From contig NC_057768.1 of assembly GCF_010389155.1 (NCBI RefSeq), positions 21,833,966 to 21,897,965 of the forward strand: a stretch of 64,000 nt of DNA, written 5' to 3'. Both the position numbers and the translations under genes were made by a program. This DNA is from Erigeron canadensis. Taxonomy: Eukaryota > Streptophyta > Magnoliopsida > Asterales > Asteraceae. Shown one piece after another: positions 23,102 through 34,056 of this stretch. Every line of letters begins with the position of its first letter. Position 1 is the first letter of the stretch. Under the pieces are notes generated by a model, which ran no database searches, was not told the origin of the DNA, and saw only the letters and a list, made by a program, of their open reading frames with translations.

Positions 23102-24394
23102 GGACGAACGTGATCCTTGGCTTTGTTGAGTCTCCTGCTGCTGTGACTCACTTTGATAATTATTTCTTTGCCACCTGTTACCTAAAAAACGAGTAGTATT
23201 AGCAGGAAAAGAAGAGTTATAAGAGTTATTACCTGATGACCGGTTCTGAAAACCGGTGTTGCGCTGGAAACCTCCTTGTTGATTCTGCACAAAGTTGACA
23301 TCTTCAGGTCCCCGGTTGGGACAATCCTTAGAATAATGTGTCTCACCACAATAATCACATCCATCAGCAAGCACTTTCACATCCCGTTCAAGATACCCAA
23401 ACCGAAACTCTTGAGCTGCAAATCCCTTATCCATACGAGCAGATAAGGCCTGAATCTCTTCAATAACTCCAGAATTGTTGCTAGCCTCGACCCTTGCAAC
23501 TTTCCCCTCCTTAGTACCTTTCTTAAACCGACTCTCATTCCTCAAAAACCTTTGATCATCCATGCTCGTATGATCCTTTAACATAGCCTCCAAAATCTCA
23601 TAACCTTGGTTTGGTGTGATTTTGCTGAAACTTCCACCAAAAGCATATCCCATCACTCTTTTAGACGTCCTATTCAAACCATCAAAGAACAACTCAACAT
23701 ACTTTTCTTTGGTCAATTCATGCCCTAGACAATTCCTCAACATTTCTTTGAAACGGATCCATGCATCAACAACATCTTCCCCATCTTCTTGCAAAAAGGA
23801 CCTTATCAAGTTTTCTAACTTCCTTTGAGTTCTAACCGAGTAAAACTCACCAATAAAAGCTTCCTTAAGTTGGTCCCAAGTAGTAATGCAATTCTCGGGA
23901 AGATCATTAAACCAATCTTCAGCCTCTCCGGTGAGAGTAATGGGAAAAGTCTCAAGTTTTACGGCATTCATTTGGTTTTGGCCATATTGATAAAGTCGTG
24001 CCAACTTCTCAAATCTCTCCAAGTGCTTGTACGGATCCCATTTCACTTTTCCATCAAACTTCTGCTCCTCAATGCTTTTAAGATGATTCGGCTTCAAGTT
24101 TAAAGTTTGATCAATACCTGGTGGTCTAATAGCGGAACCACGAGCTGTAGGAATAGTGCGGACCCAATCACCATAACGGATGTCATGTGGGTCTCTTGGT
24201 CATTCGTCACCCATCTCCTCTTTAACAAGTGCTAAATTAAAGAATTCCTCTAAGTAGAAGCCTTCTTTGTCTGAATCCGTAGTTGGGTGAGCTATAGGTA
24301 AATACGGTATTGGTGTTGAAAAGTTGATCCTGCGTCTTGGTGGCGTTCTCAAAGGACTATGCAAAGGTAGACCCGAAGAACGCAAGTTCATCAA
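23102..24394 (-). pseudogene. Gag of the Athila-like element
   Basis: Capsid/nucleocapsid protein. The frame starts at an ATG pair at 24394 (MMNLRSSG), is broken by a TGA at 24200-24202, and continues through a retrotransposon gag domain (KWDPYKHLERFEKLARLYQ, FPITLTGEAEDWFNDLP, WDQLKEAFIGEFY). A zinc knuckle follows (CDYCGETHYSKDCP, CX2CX4HX4C form). It then runs into a serine-rich stretch where the solo LTR interrupts it. The gag domain and knuckle look well preserved, so inactivation seems recent. Confidence 0.85.
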
Positions 24395-24542
24395 CTAGAA
24401 ATAATCCTACAAAACACAACTAACACAACACGTCAAATGCACCTGTGATAAACAAAGAAAAAGCTAAACTATTAAAGCAAATAACTTCCTCACGCGTGAC
24501 GAAGGAGCAAACCACTAAATTAACAATTAAATTGGCACACAT

Positions 24543-24560
24543 TCCCCGGCAGCGGCGCCA
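24543..24560 (-). promoter_or_regulatory. Primer-binding site, tRNA-Asp type
   Basis: On the minus strand TGGCGCCGCTGCCGGGGA lies six bases inside the 5' LTR. It is complementary to the 3' end of plant tRNA-Asp except at one position. tRNA-Asp primers are known for Athila elements. Confidence 0.85.
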
Positions 24561-25580
24561 AAATTTTGATGTGCAAAATCGAGCTTTAAAATTTATAAAC
24601 TAGAATCACCTAAGAACTCACTACTACGCACTCACGGGCAGTGGCCCGATCGTTTGTAATATAGTTAAGAGGTAAGACCGTGTTGTTTGATGAAATGGTT
24701 TGTAAAACGGGTGTTGCTTCGAAATTCCTTTAACAAATTTAATTTAAAAACGAATTGCATAAAATAAAAGAGAACCTCAGACAATAATTATAAAAGTCAT
24801 CCATCTTGACTTCACTCGACTTCAAATGTGATTGCATTTAATTAAGATCAAATTCTTCAGAGTTTGAAGATAATCGTGACAAGATTAAGGTACTCACGTG
24901 GTACCACCAACCGTGAACAAATTACCGAATCACCTAATTGCTAGTTAAATTAACCAAACCGGTACCACCAAAGCAAAGACAACTTTTCCATCAATTAGTT
25001 TTATTGACTATCGAATTATCAATTGCACCTATGTGAAAATAACGTGGTAGCACCAATCGCTAAGAATCACGTTGACAAAATTACTCTTTTCTTAAAATGA
25101 TATTCACTATCATACCATGAACTAATGATAATTACTCATAGACAAGTAACCGTTTTAAAATCACAAATACATTCAACTGGTACCACCAATGAAGAAATAT
25201 ATGCAACCAATATCATATTTAATTATTAAAAGAATTAAATCATCAAGACCACGGAACAACGATAATTAAATAAACTCTTTTGAATTAAAAATATTGCAAT
25301 CACATCATTCGTCTCGTTACATCAAGGTGGATGATAAACAGTTTAGTCACTCATGATTGTAGAACAATAATAATCAATAAAATAGAAGAACATATTGTAC
25401 CAATCGTTTGAGAAAGTAGAAAATTGCAAGACAGAAAATTAATACGATCTAGATGGGTGCTCGTGAATCTTCAGTGGATCCGCCTAAGAAAAACCTCTTG
25501 CTTGGACACCTGATCGAACCCCTTGTAGAGCAGCTCCTAGAAAGACTTTGGATCCATTGGAAGTTAGGGTTTTGTTTTGT

Positions 25581-25588
25581 ATTTATAC
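25581..25588 (-). promoter_or_regulatory. TATA box of the Athila-like 5' LTR
   Basis: GGGTATAAATAC on the minus strand. It is conserved in the 3' LTR (9851-9858), and the hairpin array begins about 50 bp upstream. Confidence 0.65.
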
Positions 25589-25639
25589 CCTTCACAAAAT
25601 CTGATGCAAAAACGATTCAGGACTTCAGATCCCGTGCTC

Positions 25640-25876
25640 CAACTGCGGCACAGTGGGATGTGTCTTCCCTCACTGCGGCGCAGTGAGGTCCAATTGACTT
25701 TGACTTTCTTCAACTGCGGCGCAGTGGGATGTGCATTCCTCACTGCGGCGCAGCCCAAATCCTCGGCTTGTTTTTCCTCTTTACTGATTGCGGCGCAGTC
25801 TCTCCTTTGCCATCCCCACTGCGGCGCAGTGGGGTTTATTCTCAAAATTTTCGTAGATTATGGCTGCAGCGCAGTC
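25640..25876. repeat. Hairpin array CACTGC-GGC-GCAGTG, 5' LTR
   Basis: About seven copies. The best are CCTCACTGC/GCAGTGAGG near 25669-25689 and CCCCACTGC/GCAGTGGGG near 25814-25833. It lies in U3 upstream of the TATA box. Confidence 0.8.
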
Positions 25877-26142
25877 AACACTTATGTATAAGAAACTTCT
25901 TTCGATCTCAAGTACAAGCCGAGCTCTACCGTCTTTTCCACTTAAATCAACTCTCAATAATTCAAATCAACTTCCGGGCCAATAAGTCTTCCGAAAATGT
26001 ACCAAATGAGCGTGTAACCTGTTTAGAGCTTGAAACCACTAACAAACACCATAAACGCGCCAAATTCGCATAAAATCGACTTAAAACACATAAATATATG
26101 GCCAATAATGATGTGGGCGATGGGTATAAATTAGTCACATCA

Positions 26143-28848
26143 GTACTTTAGCTCCTTAACGACATAGCTACTTAACTCTTTAGCTCCTAAACTACTTATC
26201 TACTTAATTCTTTAGCTCCTTAACTACTTAGGTTATGCCATTTAAAGTCAACAATGAAGGTTTTGTGTGTAGGCGGTCATAAGACCTCACAGGGAACCTC
26301 ACACCCGACATGATGGGTAAACCTTTAGGGGGTCCATCGTCGTCGTTATGGAAAGGCATAACCAATCCATGAGTAGTCCGCATTCTCCCTAGGGTCAATC
26401 ACTCCCAACGGTGCTACTCTACTCCTGAAATTGCACCTCACTAGGGACGGTATACGTTGCCCCCGAATGAGCTCCTTAAACACACTTGATCTAAATAGAT
26501 CAAAATGCGGGTTAAGCTTAACACTTTCTCCTTAATATATCCTTAATGCTCGAGACTTTGCAACATTATATTTCTACTCAGTTCTACTTATCACAATAGC
26601 TACTTTAATATATTCTCCATTAAGGTTATTGCAGATTTCCACACATCAACATTAGGACTCTTAACGTGCACGTGACATGGCAACTTAATCCAGTCTAGTG
26701 TATTATGTGTACAAGTCACAAATAGTCATCTACTCAATCACAAGCCACATTAAATAACAATACAACAATAAGTTCGTATCTACTAAAGCATGTATAAATA
26801 ATGCCCAATAAACCTTCCACATACAACCTATACCCAATATAAGCATGAGATAGTTAAATTCATAAAAAGGGAGTAATTATCAAAACTAAGTTTTGTTGTG
26901 TCCGCAAATATCAAAAGTAAGTTATCTTAGCGACACGATGTTCGTTACTCCAAATGTTCAAACACCTAGACAGTTATATAAATGAAGACGCTATCATTAA
27001 TGTTGACCATTTTAACATTAAGCATGAAATCTCAAAATAAGCTAATTGTTAATAATTAGCACACTAAACTCGTAAGAGTTACTATCAATTTGATTAAAAT
27101 GTCATGAACTAAATTGTATCATATTTAATACATTTCTTTTTGACACAAAATTGAAGCCAGTCTCCTGCATACATCGGGTATAACATATTATTACTTATTA
27201 TGTTTATTTTTAGGTACAAAAGCCCATAAAATCAATAACGCTAGCATACAATCATCTCGTATACTGCAACTCTCAAATTTGCACGACCTGGAACCGCCTG
27301 GAAAAACTCTTATTTTTGGCTAGTTACTTCGTCTAGAACAAATTAAGAATATCAAACTACATTCTGCTTAACATACTGGAATCCCCGTAATTCATATTAA
27401 TTAATACAATAAGCATGTCCATGCTACCGAAACATGGACTAAACGGAACAAATCATCGAGACATGTTAATTATAAATTAACCAATTATATCTGTATATAG
27501 CTTATAGTTCGACCGTATCAAAACTATAATTTTTTACACGTTTGGTTAAGACGTCACAATAAGACTAATCACTGTATTCATAAGTGATCATCCCCAACAA
27601 TATGTTTCCCATTTACCGAATAACATACATATATTTAAGTTGCTTAGGATAAATTTACTTGATCACTTACTAACCAACCCATTACTGAATTTATTAACTG
27701 GACGATCTTAATAACAAAAGTCAATAATTCAAAACCATGTAAAACCATGAAAAGATTTAGAATTTATCTTTGATATAATTATGTGTATAAGAAAACTCCA
27801 AGAAAATCAGTTTAAGCTCCATCGTAAGATTTGGCTATTAAATATAAACTTTAGTTTTGTCTAGATTCATGTACCATGAATTCCCATAACATACACGTTT
27901 ATACTACATATATTCATAGTTACAGAACTACGCTTTAAACTTACACGTAAACCCGACTTAACTTGACCTGACCCGACGTATTTGATTATGCGAATTCAGT
28001 ATTCAAAAACCCGTTAACAATCCTAATTAGACATCTCAACTAATTGACTAATACACAATCATACCCAAATTTATATCAATACGTCAAGACGAGAAATATA
28101 TTTAAGGTTATACCTTAATGTAATATGATGTACCCCAAAATCAAACGGGATAACTTAGATGGCCAAACCAATTTCTGACGTTGAATCGATTGGCTGGTTC
28201 GTTTAGCTTCTTTTTTCTAATTTGTTCTTGCGGCTGTAGGGTTTCGGTATTGGAGTACGTGGGAGCGAATGTGATATATTATATTAAAATTAAGCTATGA
28301 TCAACAAAAAAAAATCAAGGGACTTTAGTCGGTGGATTCGTAACACCCTTATATATAACTTTCAATTCTCATTTAATCCATAACTACAATTCCACCCCTC
28401 CTCTTTCTAGTTATTATTTACATATATCACCTTATTAGCTATCTCTACCTTTCTTATACTATCAGGTAAACATATAATAGAAGGGACACAATTATTGATA
28501 TATGTACATACCAAATACAATGTTAATGACTCTAGCCCATACCAAACTAAATTAACTACATATTATTTACCCTCAATTAAACACATACAACAACTTAACG
28601 GTATGCTAAGTTTGACTAACGACTAAGTCAACCTTAAGAGAAAAATAATTTGGATGTTACCGTTTACCCATAGTGGCTGCTCTTTTTAGACATTTCAATT
28701 ATGTTTTGGTATTTAAAGACTTGTAATGACTTGTGATCGGTTGTTTAATGTTGGACAACCGATGGATTTCCATTTAGACTTATTTCAATGATATGGCAAG
28801 AAACACCATTTAATGAATAAACCAAACTGAATTTATTGGTTTGGACTT
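26143..28848 (-). repeat. Non-coding repeat DNA, probably an old LTR
   Basis: No coding frame. The region is probably continuous with 30434-30518 around the solo LTR. On the minus strand that unit starts TGTAACACCC at 30518, like other plant LTRs. Near 26145-26230 short CTCCTTAA/CTACTTA repeats occur. Its inner end was not found. Confidence 0.35.
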
Positions 28849-30433
28849 TGATGTGCAAAATCGAGCTTTAAATTTATAAAACTAAACCACCTAAAAACTC
28901 ACTACTACGCACTCACGGGCAGTGGACCCGATCGTTTGTAATATAGTTAAGAGATAAGTCTGAGTTCGTTCTCAGGGATTGAAAATGATTAGTTGCTTAT
29001 GAAATGGTTTGGAAAACGGGTGTTGCTTTGAAAATCTTCTTGACAATTAAAGTAAATTGGTTTGCAAAATAATTGCATAAATTTAAAAAGAACTTCAGAC
29101 AATATAATTAAAAGTCATCCACCTTGACTTCCCTCGACTTCAAATGTGATTGCATTTAATTAAGAACAAATTCTCTAGAGTTTAAAGATAATTGTGACAA
29201 GATTAAGGTGCTCACGTGGTACCACCAACCGTGAACAAAATACCGAATCACCTAACTGCTAGTTAAATTACCCAAGCCGGTACCACCAAAACAAAGACAA
29301 TTCTTCCAACAATCAGTTTTATTGACTATCAAATTATCAATTGAACCTATGTGACAATAACGTGGTACCACAAACCGATATCAATCACGTTGACAAAATT
29401 AATCTTTTCTTAAAATGATATTCACTATCATACCATGAACTAGTGATAATTATTTATAGACAAGTAACCGTTTTAAAATCACATACACATTCAACTGGTA
29501 CCACCAACAAAGAATTATATGCAACCAATATCAAAATTAATTAATAAAAAGAATTAACATCATCAAGATCACTGAACAACGATAATTAAATAAACTCTTT
29601 TGAATTAAAAATATTGCAATCAAATTATCCATCTCGTTGATGATTAAACGTTTAGCCACTTATGATCAATCCACAATAATAAATAAAATAGAAGAGAAAC
29701 ATGATGTACCAATCGTTTGATGAAAAATAAATTGCAAGACAGTAAGTAGATACGATCTAGATGGGTGCCCGTGAATCTTCAATGAATCCGCCTAAGAAAT
29801 TATCTTGATTGGAGAGTGAAGAAACCTTGTAGAACAGCTCCTAGAAAGACTTTTGATAACTTAATTTTCGTATAGGGTTTTTCTTTATATACTTCTCCAA
29901 AATCTGATGCAAAAACAAGGCAAGACTTGTTCTCCCGTGCACCCACTACGGCGCAGTGGGGTTGTGCCTACCCTCACTGCGGCGCAGTGAGGCTACTTTG
30001 ACTTTGACTTCGGCTGACTGCGGCGCAGTGGCTAAGCAAATAACCACTGCGGCGCAGTCTAAATCCGTGTCCTCTTTTTTCCCTTTCCTGACTGCGGCGC
30101 AGTGGGGATTTGTCAAATAAATTTCGTGGATAATGGTTGCGGCGCAGTGGGCATGTCGTCTTCCACTGCGGCGCAGTCATATGCTTGTTGTACAAAACTT
30201 ATCTTTCGAGCTTGAAACTCGCTATCTCTTCCACTTGAAACGACTCTCGATATCAGAAATCACTTCTAGGCCAATAATCATCCGAAAATGCACCAAATGA
30301 ACGCGTTACCTGTTAAGAGCTTGTACACACTAACAAACATCATAAACACGCCAAATGCATACGAAACTGACTTAAAACACATAATAAAATGGCCAATGAT
30401 GATGTGGGTAATGGGTATAAATTAGTCACAACA
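28849..30433 (-). mobile_element. Solo LTR of the Athila-like family
   Basis: It is 1585 bp, matches both LTRs of the 8810-26142 element along its length, and is flanked by the perfect 5-bp duplication GACTT (28844-28848 and 30434-30438). With no internal region and intact target duplication, it arose by LTR-LTR recombination of an independent insertion. It ends CACAACA where the others end CACATCA. Strand is given by similarity to the full element. Confidence 0.9.
29942..30178. repeat. Hairpin array CACTGC-GGC-GCAGTG, solo LTR
   Basis: Seven copies, including a perfect CCTCACTGC/GCAGTGAGG (29972-29992). Its spacing differs from the other LTRs, so arrays change size between family members. 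Confidence 0.8.
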
Positions 30434-31143
30434 GACTTTTAAATATTTGTTCCGCTTTCTTTGACACTGTTAGGTGAAAGTTTTTGGAAATCCTTATTTT
30501 TAAATGATGGGTGTTACAGTCCCGCACTAAGTGGATCTTAAATAGTCTTTCTCACCATACCACCTCCTTAATTGGAAAATACCGTCGAGGAGAACCTATT
30601 AAGGCTTGAACTCAAGACCTTGGAGTAAACTCCCCCGGAATGCTTTCAATATAATATTTGTTAGATTTGATTTATCTTTAAGTTTATCTTATTTTGTCAT
30701 CTTCAACTAAATCTTTTTTAACGTTTTAATTATTTAATGTATATTTTCAAGTTTATTATTTATACGTGACATTTTTTACTTTTACGTATTATATGACTTT
30801 TATGATAAAAAAAAATATGGAGCATATCTTATTATCTACGTGCAATAAAATATTTATAAATAATCTTATCATATCATATTTATGTATATAATTGTATTTT
30901 TTTTCTCTAAACGTAAGTTCTATAAATAAATAGTTAAAAATGACATTTAGAACTTTTTTTTCACGACATAAAACTTTGTTCAAAAACCATAATTCTGTTC
31001 ATCTTTTCTATACTATAGTTACACACAAAAAAAAAATACGTGACTTTAACTAATAATATTATCAAAATAAATTGTATCCATGTATTCTTTGTTCATAAAA
31101 AATAAAAAATGGAAAAAAAAAAGATAGCAAAAACATCCATCTA
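30434..31143. other. Old LTR end and AT-rich spacer
   Basis: 30434-30518 completes the older repeat, ending GGGTGTTACA. From 30519 to 31143 I see only AT-rich sequence with no supported gene. Confidence 0.4.
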
Positions 31144-31564
31144 TCTATACTATATTATAAAGCATATTCCCTTGTCTAAATTTTAAGTTTTAACCTTTAC
31201 TTTCCCAAAATGCTCCTTCTATCTATTCTATATTTACCTAACATAACTATATTACCCTTTCTCTCTCCTCAAATATCAACAAATCATATTCTTTCTCTCT
31301 CCTCCATAGATCATTTATTCCCCCAATTCATTCAAAATATTTTATCTCAAAAACCGTACGTCGATAAATTATAAAAATTATATGGGTGTTTATAAAATTT
31401 CGTGCTCTTTCATTAGAGATGTCATTCGATATACTTTCGACGAATTTTTAAATCTGAGTGCGGAACCCGTACGGCTAAGACATTTGGCTATGACTCTCTA
31501 TGACCTATCACACACTATGACCTATCACCCCACCATCTCATTGCCGCAACGCGCGGGTACTTGT
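31144..31564 (+). mobile_element. Non-autonomous Helitron
   Basis: It starts TCTATACTATATTATAAAG, a typical plant Helitron 5' end. It ends with a small GC hairpin (CCGC-AACGC-GCGG) 8-10 bases before a terminal CTTGT, close to the canonical CTRRT. The 421-bp length and absence of Rep/helicase indicate a non-autonomous copy. The terminal base change makes the exact end slightly uncertain. Confidence 0.6.
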
Positions 31565-31954
31565 TCTTGTATAATTAAGTGAGGATATGTTTTTTCCTAT
31601 GTGACATTTTTAGTTTTTTGCCATATTGAATTTTTAATGAGGTGTTATTTTTTGCCATAATCATCAATCATAATCCGAATAATTAGTACTTATTTTTCTA
31701 TTTTCTATATACGTATAAGATTATATACAGTATGCTACGTTTTTTTTCATTATTTCAAGAGTTAATTACATTTTTCATCCCTGTGGTTTTGTACCAACTT
31801 TCACATATCATCCTTGAGATCACAAAATTACACGTTTCATCCTTATGTTTGAAATTCCATTAACATGTTTAGTCCACAACCTATAATGAAGTTAAGTTGG
31901 TGGTCACGTGAGACGCACACTGAGGGCAAATTAGTCATTTCCTTGGATATTGGA

Positions 31955-31997
<43 letters not shown>
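31565..31997. repeat. Non-coding repeat ending in an A41 run
   Basis: 31760-31950 resembles a dispersed plant repeat with GTTAATTACATTTTTCATCC and CCTGTGG phrases. 31957-31997 is a run of 41 A. No gene is seen. Confidence 0.45.
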
Positions 31998-32001
<4 letters not shown>

Positions 32002-33221
32002 GTAATGGTTGGAAAATTTTGGTCTTAGAAGTGGATTTAATTTCTTCTATGGTCTTAGAAGTGGATTTTTACGCGAGATTCAAAATTTGGTAATGGTTGG
32101 AAAATTTTGGTCCGTTTTCGCGCATATTTGGCACGGTTTCGGCACAAAATTTCAACAATCATCAAATTTTTCCTACCATCTTAGATTCAATAATTTACGT
32201 GAATACCAATGTTTCACGTAAAGGTGTTTTTCCTAGAAAATTTGGAGGGAAAATGGTGTACCCTGTTACCGGCGAAGAGTTTGCAGTTGTTATGTGCTCT
32301 AGGCCATTTGGAACCTCATACAGGATAGGAGATACCTAAGACAGGCTGAAGTTCAAGATTTTTGCAGAGAAATGGGGGGGATAAAACTTTCAGTCCTCGG
32401 TATTTCTAAGCAAAAATATGAACTATTCGACATTCATTGAAGATCAAAGGTTATTCTGTTCATTCATTCAGTTTAACGGTTGATGGTGATTAAAGTATTA
32501 TAATGTTCGAGTTTGAAGATCATCATGTTATTATTGGAGTATTATTAGAAGTTGATCTTTTTGATATAGCGGTTTGAACTGTTGAAGTGTTGCTGCAATG
32601 AAGCTGGTTACTTGTTGTTGAGTATTTGAAGATTGAATCTTATCTATATTCCAAGACATAGAGATGATATCAGGTGACTGAGAGGAGCAGTCACGAAGAT
32701 AAAGATCTTTATGTATGGCAGCGTATACAACTGAAGAGGATATCTGATTAGAAAGGCTTCGGGTGATTGGTAGAGTTGTGAAGATACAAGACAGAGTCAA
32801 ACACTGCTAGTTGAGACAGGATTCATGATACTACAGTTTGTGATTCAAGCTACAGAGTTTCTTATTTTTGTGAGAGCTGATTGATTTGATGTTGATTGTT
32901 GGAAATTCAACTCCGCCATTACATGCCAATTAAGCAAGATGAGCAGAGTCTCCGGCAATAAATCCTAGGGTGGAAGATTGCTGATGTTTAATTTGGAGGT
33001 GCTACTACTGAGGGGGAGAACTACAGCGAGAAGTGTTGGGTTGGTTAGTTTTCATGAAGATATAGAGATTTTGCAGGTTGAAGATGAGATTGCAGTTTCA
33101 GAAGATCGAGTCTCAACATTGAAGATCCGATATCTCAAGTTAAGGGGGAGGCTATTCATTTAGACTTTCTATAATTAATATCGGTTTGTGAAGAATTGAT
33201 TGCACCGGCCAAGGGGGAGTT
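31998..33221 (+). mobile_element. 3' part of a preceding Copia element, non-coding
   Basis: This stretch ends in AAGGGGGAGTT directly against the TGTTAG start of the Copia-1 LTR, which is where a PPT belongs. Two similar GGGGGAG tracts precede it (about 33012 and 33143). It is therefore probably the 3' untranslated region of another Copia-1-family copy that shares the LTR at 33222. A short repeat (AATTTGGTAATGGTTGG at 31997 and 32084) lies at its start. No coding frame is supported. Confidence 0.5.
33210..33221 (+). promoter_or_regulatory. Polypurine tract before the Copia-1 LTR
   Basis: CAAGGGGGAGTT lies immediately 5' of the LTR start TGTTAG. A PPT here marks the LTR as a 3' LTR for sequence to its left, although it is also the 5' LTR of Copia-1. 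Confidence 0.6.
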
Positions 33222-33676
33222 TGTTAGAGCACATAAAGTGCACAATCTGTTGTCCGATGCAATAATTCTAAAAGGCTAAGAACTATTAAGTTAATAAGGC
33301 CCAGTCTGTTTGTATAGCCTATAAATATAAGTCTTAGGTCACGAATTTAGATTGATGATTTAGTTGCAACATAGAGTCATTCACTAGGTTCTCGAGGTAG
33401 AGATCTATACCTCGAGATACCGCCCAAACTATCACGATTCGTCTCAATGATTGTAATCCGTAATCATTGTAGATGTTTTTCATACGGATTCACCTTGTAA
33501 TCATATGATTAATGATAGTATTTTCATGTTTATCTCCTGTTCTTATTATCTTCGTGTGTTTTTATCATGATAATCATTAATTAACCCTAAAGACGATCAT
33601 AGACGGATTCCGCACATCTATGATTGTTAGATCTCGTGTTAATCGATCCGGGAACGTGCTGAAACACGTTTTCACA
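33222..33676 (+). repeat. 5' LTR of Copia-1
   Basis: 455 bp from TGTTAGAGC to TTTTCACA, followed two bases later by an initiator-Met PBS. A TATA box (TATAAATATA) lies at 33320. No second copy of this LTR is found in the window, so Copia-1 lacks its 3' LTR here. Confidence 0.75.
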
Positions 33677-33678
33677 AG

Positions 33679-33691
33679 TGGTATCAGAGCC
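33679..33691 (+). promoter_or_regulatory. Primer-binding site, initiator tRNA-Met type
   Basis: TGGTATCAGAGCC is the standard plant Copia PBS, complementary to the 3' end of initiator tRNA-Met. It is two bases from the LTR end. Confidence 0.9.
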
Positions 33692-33776
33692 AATCGATTT
33701 CTTATCGAAGGTTCGAGATCGTTTTGTTTGATTCTTTTCTCTGAAAATCAACCTCCCGACACCCTTACTGTCGCTA

Positions 33777-34038
33777 ACTTCGTTTTCTCAAACGAATTTA
33801 GCAAACGAAATTAACCTCATCTTCGTTTCGAGTTCTTCCAACATTTTTAGCTTTATTTTCGTTAAGTTCCTTCAAACGAATTTCAAGTTATCTTCGTTAC
33901 TCTCACCTTACGGATTTTTGCTTTATCTTCGTTCTTTCCTTCAAACGAAGATAATTCTATCTTCGTTTTCTCCTGCAAACGACGTTAATCCTATCTTCGT
34001 TTCTCTCATTCAAACGAATTTAAGATCTATCTTCGTTC
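33777..34038. repeat. TTCGTT/AACGAA array in the Copia-1 gag leader
   Basis: About ten TTCGTT or AACGAA hexamers in alternating orientation occur in 260 bp, often as TATCTTCGTT and TTCAAACGAA. They fill the untranslated leader between the PBS and the gag ATG. The same motif set recurs before the third ORF (43127-43917). Confidence 0.75.
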
Positions 34039-34056
34039 AGTGCAAAAAATTCCGAA

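Larger units (their letters stand above)
8810..26142 (-). mobile_element. Athila-like Ty3/Gypsy LTR retrotransposon, defective
   Basis: A complete but inactive element on the minus strand: 5' LTR (24567-26142), PBS, gag-protease-RT-RNase H-integrase in one frame, an env-position ORF, a long 3' region, PPT and 3' LTR (8810-10443). LTR ends are TGATGTG...CACATCA. The tRNA-Asp PBS, the protease motif DLGAS, the gene order and the extra 3' ORF point to the Athila branch. It carries four in-frame stops and a 2.7-kb insertion. Flanking 5-mers (AAGTC on the left, GTACT on the right) do not match, so the target duplication is lost or the ends were rearranged. Confidence 0.85.
24567..26142 (-). repeat. 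5' LTR of the Athila-like element
   Basis: It spans 1576 bp with TGATGTG...CACATCA ends and is near-identical to the 3' LTR apart from two deletions. One is near 24687, the other lies between hairpins near 25867 and fused two of them. A minus-strand TATA box (TATAAATA, 25581-25588) would start the genomic RNA. Confidence 0.9.

Noticed and set aside
24543..24560. tRNA gene fragment
   Set aside because: Only the 3' 18 bases match tRNA-Asp and they lie at the PBS position.
28849..30433. Third LTR belonging to the 8810-26142 element
   Set aside because: It has its own perfect GACTT target duplication and different internal changes, so it is a separate insertion reduced to a solo LTR.
30570..30640. 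SINE or tRNA-like B box (GAGTTCAAGCC on the minus strand)
   Set aside because: No A box at the right spacing and no A-rich or T-rich tail; too weak to call.
32531..32800. 89-residue minus-strand frame in the Copia 3' region
   Set aside because: No domain or start context, and it lies antisense in a probable 3' untranslated region.
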